Notes under the pieces: generated by a model
What the model was told of the DNA's origin: nothing
Database searches by the model: none
Seen by the model: the letters and a program-made list of their open reading frames with translations, nothing else
Assembly (NCBI GenBank): GCA_015146655.1
Contig: VKHL01000076.1
Location: 1-64,000 of the forward strand
Direction of reading: 5' to 3'
Source: Ochromonas danica
Taxonomy: Eukaryota > Sar > Chrysophyceae > Chromulinales > Chromulinaceae
DNA length: 64,000 nucleotides
Position numbers and translations under genes: made by a program
Shown: positions 58,816-64,000 of the stretch, piece after piece
How positions within the stretch are numbered: the stretch's first letter is position 1
Layout: each line of letters opens with the position of its first letter

Positions 58816-59707
58816 TCATTGCAATAAAATCATCCATGCAAGGAAGGTATAGAAGAAGAGTACAGGATAGACTGCTAATGACCGCCTTTCTTCCTTGATC
58901 ACCTCTGTCATAAATACCACAGAAGCACGGGTACTCCATATAAAGCCTATTGTCACAAAGATCAGCTTCACAATGATCTATAGCACAAGTATTGTCATTC
59001 AGATGCGTCACTACATTAAGAAGGAGAAAGTATGAGATAGAGAATAAGTCACTCACACTTCGAACTAATAGTCTTGCTATCAAGCATGCTAATGCTGATA
59101 AAGTCAAAGGAAAGACACAATAGCCTAAGATACAAACAGATTGAAAAAAGGAGATTGTTCCTCCTAGCAGTTGTGCATTGACTGTGACAGCTGCAGCTCC
59201 AAACCAGACAATGACGAAAACGGCTGCAAAGACCAAGGAACCACTATTTCCTGGTGCTGTAAAGCTTAAGATCACGGAGAGTAGTAAGCAGACTAATAAA
59301 GGTCCCCATAAATCCCCTATTTAGATCATTCATTTCATTGGTTAGAAGGTCATTTTCTGATGGGTTAGAAAATGGAAAAAAAATAGATAAAAACAAGAAC
59401 AAAATCGAAAAATAGGAAAAAAATGGGATTTATGATGATGATAGCTTACAATCACGTAATTTTTGAAGAACATTTTGTTGATGATCTTGTCCTAATGGTA
59501 ATAATACAACCTTTAGTTTATCTTTGACTTGATTTAAATCTCGCATCTATTCATATCATCAACAATTATCATCGTCATCATAAAGGAGGAAATAGTGAAG
59601 GAATCAATAATTGAGAGTGATATAGATTGATCACTTACGATCGTCTCCATAACTGGCTCATCTAGAGTCGTTATTGTACCCATTTTTAACTGCTCTTGAT
59701 GCCTCAT
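58816..59707 (-). CDS. YIPF6: YIPF6-type Yip1 family Golgi membrane protein
   Basis: About 195 aa. Exons are 59639-59707, 59450-59546, 59057-59316 and 58816-58977. Yip1-family proteins are five-span ER/Golgi proteins that bind Rab GTPases and act in vesicle transport. Family landmarks: TLDEPVMETI at the N-terminus, KLRD joined to WDLWGPLLVCLLLSVILSF, the span block VFAAVFVIVWFGAAAVTVNA, LLGGTISFFQSVCILGYCVF, and the last exon IGFIWSTRASVVFMTEVIKE ending SLAVYPVLFFYTFLAWMILL. The last intron must be spliced with acceptor at 58978; reading through gives a false 192-aa tail. Confidence 0.92.
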
Positions 59708-59931
59708 AATGTCTTTATTTTATTTAACTAACTCTCTTTCTTTTATTATGACCACCTGGGAATTGGGATTCATTCCTCTTCTCACCTAGAAGCTGTTTTT
59801 GAAATTGGAAACGCGATTGTTCACAGTTCCTTCATTCCATGGAATAAGTGGAATCCATTTTGGAGTTGCACCAGCATCGATGTTCCACATTCCATTACAA
59901 CCCAAAAGAACAGCAGCTAGTCCATCATTAA
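59708..59931. promoter_or_regulatory. short divergent promoter, YIPF6 and GGT
   Basis: These 224 bp separate the two divergent ATGs. They contain ATTCCATGGAAT (12-bp palindrome, ~59834) and several TGGAAT/ATTCCA half-sites, also seen upstream of other genes in this window. A shared promoter is inferred. Confidence 0.4.
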
Positions 59932-61891
59932 ATGGAGCGTTGGGTAGGTCGTCGTTCTCCTATCTTTGGATTGAAAGGTATTTGTGCTTCATCTCAACCT
60001 TTAGCAACAGCTATTGGCGTGAAGATCTTACAACAAGGTGGAAATGCTGCTGATGCTGCCGTAGCAATGGCAGCTGCTCTGAATGTAACAGAACCTTGTT
60101 CAACTGGATTAGGTGGAGATGCCTTTGCATTATATTATCAAGCAAGTTCAAAAGAAGTCTTTTGCTTACAAGGTAATGGAGCTTCTGCTTCAAGTCTAAG
60201 TTTGGATATTTTACATCAACAAGGTATCACACATCAACTACCACCACGTAGTGGACTTTGTGTTACCGTCCCTGGTGCAGCTGCCTTATGGGATGATCTT
60301 GTTCATGTACATGGTCAACTAACCTTAGATCAAGTACTTCAACCAGCTATTGAACTAGCTGAGCGAGGCTTCCCTGTCTCACCTGTCACAGCTCATGCTT
60401 GGTCTGATAGTTTCCTACAAGGAGAAGAAGCTAAACGTGTCTTTAAGTCAACCATTAAACCTGGTGAAATCTTTACTAATCCTGATCTAGCCAATACTTT
60501 TCGTCGTCTAGGTAGTTTAGGTGCTCATAAAGGTTTCTATCAAGGTCCTATTGCTGAAGCAATAGTTAATGCTGTCAAACAATATGATGGATTATTGTCT
60601 TTAGATGATCTTGCTCAACATAAGACAACCTTTAATAAAGCTATTTCAACTATTTATAAAGGATTACATATCTATCAAACACCTCCTCCATCTCATGGTT
60701 TAAGTGTTTTATTAGCATTGAATATCATATCAAACTATGAAGAAGAACATGGAAAAGTTGATATCAGTAAAGGTAGATATCATAGTTCAAATAGTCATCT
60801 CTCGATTGAAGCTATGAGAAGAGGATTTGCTGATGCTTTACATTATCTTGGTGATCCAAGTCATAGCAGTGTTCCATTGGATTATCTATTATCTACTGAA
60901 TATGCAAAGAAACGTGCTAATGAGATTAACTCTTCTTTAGCAACACCAGTCCATCCAATTACCATTGATAATAATACAATTGAATCATCATCTTATTCAT
61001 CTACATTAGAAGCTTATCAAACTGGAGAGACAGTCTATTTCTCTGTGATTGATGAAGCTGGTAATGCATGTTCTATGATTAATTCTAATTATCAAGGATT
61101 TGGAAGTGGTATTGTTCCTATAGGAACAGGATTTTCTTTACAAAATCGTGGTGCTAATTTTAATCTTTTAATTAATCATCCTAATTGTGTTGCTGGAAAT
61201 AAAAAACCTTATCATACAATTATACCAGGATTAGCAACCTATGTTAAAGATAATAGTTTATATGCTGTTTTTGGAAATATGGTTAGTTTATATTAATCTT
61301 TATGCTTGGGGATATAGAACCCTAACCCCTAACCCTCTAACTCTAATGATGTTTAATAATAATAGGGTGGATTTATGCAACCTATGGGACATTTACAACT
61401 AATTCGTGGATTAGTTGATTTTAAAGAAGATCCTCAAGAAGCTGTTGATGCATCACGGTATCATCAAATCATATATCATTGTCTACTTACTCTATGTTTC
61501 TCATTGTTCGTCTATCTATCTATCTATGGTGTTATATACTGTTGTGTAGTTGGTATCTCAGTACAGCAGGTCATTCACAGAGTAGTGCTGATGTCTTCTC
61601 TTCTGAGATCTTATTAGAAGATGGATATCATGCACAAGATGGTAATGGTGGTCTTTTCTTGTTTTTATTACTATTTTCATACATTTACGACATTGTTTGT
61701 GTTATACTATGCTAGAAAATACCCAGAGAATTCTCAGTGAGATGGGTCATAAAGTTGGAGAAGACTTCATCAAAGGAAATGATCGCTTATTATTTGGTAA
61801 AGCTCAAGTCATTCTTCATGATCATATCAGTGGCATCAGTTGTGCAGGTTCTGATCCTCGTAGTGATGGTTGTGCCATGCCTGTCGTCTAA
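59932..61891 (+). CDS. gamma-glutamyltransferase family protein
   Basis: About 569 aa. Exons are 59932-61281, 61366-61457, 61550-61641 and 61716-61891. GGTs cleave gamma-glutamyl bonds (e.g. glutathione) and mature by self-cleavage before an N-terminal-nucleophile Thr. The likely nucleophile is T367 in QTGETVYFSVID. Other landmarks: KILQQGGNAADAAVAMAAAL, PCSTGLGGDAFALYY, then CSMINSNYQGFGSGIVP, KKPYHTIIPGLATY, GGFMQPMGHLQLI and, at the end, GSDPRSDGCAMP. The pattern is that of bacterial YwrD-type GGTs rather than the animal membrane enzyme; no signal peptide is present, so it is probably cytosolic. Intron 1 contains a telomere-like repeat. Confidence 0.93.
61318..61341 (+). repeat. interstitial telomere-like repeat in GGT intron 1
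   Basis: Reads AACCCTAACCCCTAACCCTC, about three CCCTAA-type units. It sits inside an intron whose 3' acceptor is at 61364-61365. Confidence 0.8.
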
Positions 61892-62111
61892 CAATCATGA
61901 ACATGTTTGACTTTACAAAACAGTCAGTTCTACAGTAGTTAGCCATGATAGTAACTTGTCTTAGCTTAACTTATAACAATCCTAACCTCTACAAAACTAT
62001 TTCGCCTCAGTAGCATATGGTAATGAATCGATGATATTCTCTAAAAGCTACGCCCTCAGCAAAATGAATGATCTTTCATCGGCAATCAACAACCGTCATA
62101 TCAATCTTCTC

Positions 62112-62912
62112 TTAGATGGCTCTAATAACTCCACCTTCAACTCTCATAGCAGATCCATTAATACCTGAAGAACGATCAGAGGCTAAGAAGACAGCCGTAT
62201 CAGCAATCTCATTGGTTGTAAGGAAACGTTGTAACAAAGAGTTTGGTTCACGTGTTGCAAAGTATTCTTTCATTACTTCTTCTCTTGATTTCCCACCAGA
62301 TTGTTCAACAAGTTTATCCACCATGGCATTAATACCTTCTGTCATAGTAGGACCTGGAAGAAGAGAATTAACTGTAACATTACTACCTTTTGTTAATTCT
62401 GCTAATCCACGTGAAATACTAATTTGTGCTGCTTTGGTCATAGAATAATGAATCATATCAGGAATAGGACGCATACCACATTCACTAGAGATGGTAATAA
62501 TACGACCTTTATTCTCTGTTAACATCGCTTTCAAATATTGACGTGAAAAGCGAATAGTACTTAACACATTGACTTGAAAATATTGTTCATAATCATCATC
62601 AGTAAGATCAAAGAAATCTTTAACAGAGAAGATACCCATATTATTAACTAAAACATCAACAAAACGACCTGTTGTTTGAACAATATCGAAAAATGTTTGT
62701 GAACCATCTTTAGTACTAATATCAGCAACAATACCATGGATATGATCACGTGGTAGACCTTGTTCTTCAAAGCTACGAATAGCTTCATTAACGGTTGCTT
62801 CAGAACGACCATTAATGAAGACAAAAGCACCTTCTTTTAAGAATGCTCCAGCAATTGCTTTACCAATACCAGCAGTAGAGCCGGTAACAATACAAGTTTT
62901 ATTTGCTAACAT
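62112..62912 (-). CDS. classical short-chain dehydrogenase/reductase
   Basis: Intronless gene of 266 aa, a normal length. NAD(P)-binding motif TGSTAGIGKA (10-19), NNMG (90-93, usually NNAG), and the catalytic S142/S143, Y156 and K160 (HYSMTKAA). A C-terminal GINGSAMRVEGGV, as in many bacterial SDRs, is clear. The substrate cannot be told from sequence. The lack of introns and bacterial-like pattern may reflect horizontal transfer, but several other genes in this window are also intronless. The antisense frames over it are shadows. Confidence 0.9.
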   Translation of the reverse strand: MLANKTCIVTGSTAGIGKAIAGAFLKEGAFVFINGRSEATVNEAIRSFEEQGLPRDHIHGIVADISTKDGSQTFFDIVQTTGRFVDVLVNNMGIFSVKDFFDLTDDDYEQYFQVNVLSTIRFSRQYLKAMLTENKGRIITISSECGMRPIPDMIHYSMTKAAQISISRGLAELTKGSNVTVNSLLPGPTMTEGINAMVDKLVEQSGGKSREEVMKEYFATREPNSLLQRFLTTNEIADTAVFLASDRSSGINGSAMRVEGGVIRAI

Positions 62913-63576
62913 GAGAAAGTTGTAGTGGTGGTATGGTAGTAGTAAGTATGATGAAATAGGCTTGGATTATGAGAATGACTTGGTCTCAAGGAAGGAAGAA
63001 AGGATTGGAAGGAAGTCTGGAAGCAGAAGATTCAAAGAAGGGGTGAACAACCAACAAGATGGGCAATCCACTCTTCTCTTAAGTTAACTGTTAGGAACCC
63101 GCATAGCATGTGAAAAGCGGCTTTTCGGCCAAAAACATTTGGAAAAGTAGTTTTTTCTTGTTTTTCCTCAAAATACTCCACTAACCCTAACCCTGACTAT
63201 CTATCGTCGCTTCTTTGTTTACGTACTTCTTTGTTTTGTGGATGGATGGATGGATGGATGGCTTGTAGCACAATCTGTGGTTGCTTCAACATGCCTCCAT
63301 TATGTCATCTTCTTGCAATGTGAATGAATGACAGCACGTGAAACAAATTGTTGATGATGGTGACATTGGTGAATATTGTGTAGATCATCTCTTTAATCTG
63401 TAGGCTTTACAAAACTGCATACTATAACATGGTATAATAATATGCGTTGCCTCTTTTCTCTTTTTTGAAAGAGATCCAACACAACAATAGCAGAACACTC
63501 TGCAAATAGACTAGACTACTATTATTAACGATAAATATTAACCTTGAAACTAACATTATCTATCGGTGTCGTTTAA
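62913..63576. other. intergenic, SDR to PAQR-like gene
   Basis: No gene is supported. Two to three telomere-like CCCTAA units lie at 63181-63194 and a (GGAT)n run at 63240-63260. Confidence 0.5.
63181..63194 (+). repeat. short telomere-like repeat
   Basis: CTAACCCTAACCCT, about two units, intergenic. Confidence 0.7.
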
Positions 63577-63999
63577 TTATTGGAAGGCTGTGGTAGTCAT
63601 GTTGGATGCAACTGTCATCATACTATCTACCACACGAGCAGCATTGCTCACGCTATCCACAAAATCTTCCACCATGGCCTTGGTTGGAGAATTGGGATAG
63701 AGATCCACTTGGACGACATAAAAATAAATATCGAACCAATGGATAGTCGCAGCAATGACCACGAAGACATGCCAAATTACATGATAAATTGGTTTATACT
63801 CTCCTAGAATGAAGAAGATGATTCCCACGAGATAGAAAGCACCTCCTAATAGAGCTAGAAGAAGCGCTTCCTTGGACATTTCTGCAGCCAAGAGTGGCCA
63901 CACCATGATGATACCCATGCCCATACAAAGGAAGAACATCAATTCTACCATTGTTGTACTGGGTGCATTGAGATCGGAACAAGCTAATAAACAATACAC
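63577..63999 (-). CDS. hemolysin III / PAQR-family membrane protein (5' end outside window)
   Basis: The visible 140 C-terminal residues include several membrane spans. GGAFYLVGIIFFILGEYKPI followed by YHVIWHVFVVIAATIHWFDI matches the last spans of hemolysin-III/adiponectin-receptor-like proteins, which keep zinc-binding His residues here (HVIWH and IHW). The start codon lies beyond position 64000, so the N-terminal half is unseen. The family may act as a Zn-dependent ceramidase/receptor or in ion handling; function is inferred. The short tail (NAARVVDSMMTVASNMTT) is not part of the family core. Confidence 0.75.
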   Translation of the reverse strand: MYCLLACSDLNAPSTTMVELMFFLCMGMGIIMVWPLLAAEMSKEALLLALLGGAFYLVGIIFFILGEYKPIYHVIWHVFVVIAATIHWFDIYFYVVQVDLYPNSPTKAMVEDFVDSVSNAARVVDSMMTVASNMTTTAFQ

Positions 64000-64000
64000 A

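Noticed and set aside
1-64000. CRISPR arrays, bacterial operons, riboswitches, rRNA genes, retroviral or LTR elements
   Set aside because: Nothing of these kinds was seen; spaced repeats present are simple microsatellites and the only clear mobile elements are DNA-transposon derived.

Overview
This is nuclear DNA of a unicellular eukaryote with short GT-AG introns (mostly 55-230 bp), compact gene spacing and abundant trinucleotide repeats that run into the proteins as Q, N, S, T and acidic tracts. Two genes point to a photosynthetic lineage with a secondary red plastid, most likely an ochrophyte (stramenopile alga). The nucleoside diphosphate kinase starts with a signal peptide ending STQA followed by F (the ASA-F type plastid motif), and a second gene resembles chloroplast sensor kinase (CSK). 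The species is not determined. All gene models were joined by eye from reading frames and splice sites.

Layout, left to right. (1) 1-870: a truncated multi-Myb gene. (2) 1082-8814: a CHD7/Kismet-type chromodomain helicase of about 2444 aa, divergent from a UBX-domain membrane protein (9183-10454), then a CSK-like GAF protein and a small membrane protein. (3) 12936-19752: a hAT-derived BED-finger gene, a flavin monooxygenase fused to a DUF6314-like domain, and a DNA transposon with exact 45-bp terminal inverted repeats, a missing catalytic core and an internal hairpin. (4) 20014-29690: a low-complexity coiled-coil gene, a repeat-rich stretch, a complete second multi-Myb gene (23099-24879), an unrecognised gene, plastid NDPK, and an inverted Myb pseudogene. 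(5) 29691-44000: VMP1, a ULP1-like protease, the GINS subunit SLD5, two convergent cyclin Y genes and an RNF10-type RING protein. (6) 45620-63999: an unrecognised 1195-aa protein, a ZNF830-like protein without its zinc finger, a 1619-aa MLO-like protein with an EF-hand-like loop, a small tail-anchored protein, YIPF6, gamma-glutamyltransferase, an intronless SDR and a partial hemolysin-III/PAQR protein.

The gene content is mostly housekeeping (chromatin, replication, cyclin/CDK, ER and Golgi membranes, ubiquitin, redox). The most unusual signals are mosaic paralogues. The two multi-Myb genes have one nearly identical intron but sharply different DNA-recognition helices, and their N-termini look like organelle presequences. 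The two cyclin Y genes share a base-identical 374-bp cyclin box inside otherwise diverged genes, a clear sign of gene conversion.
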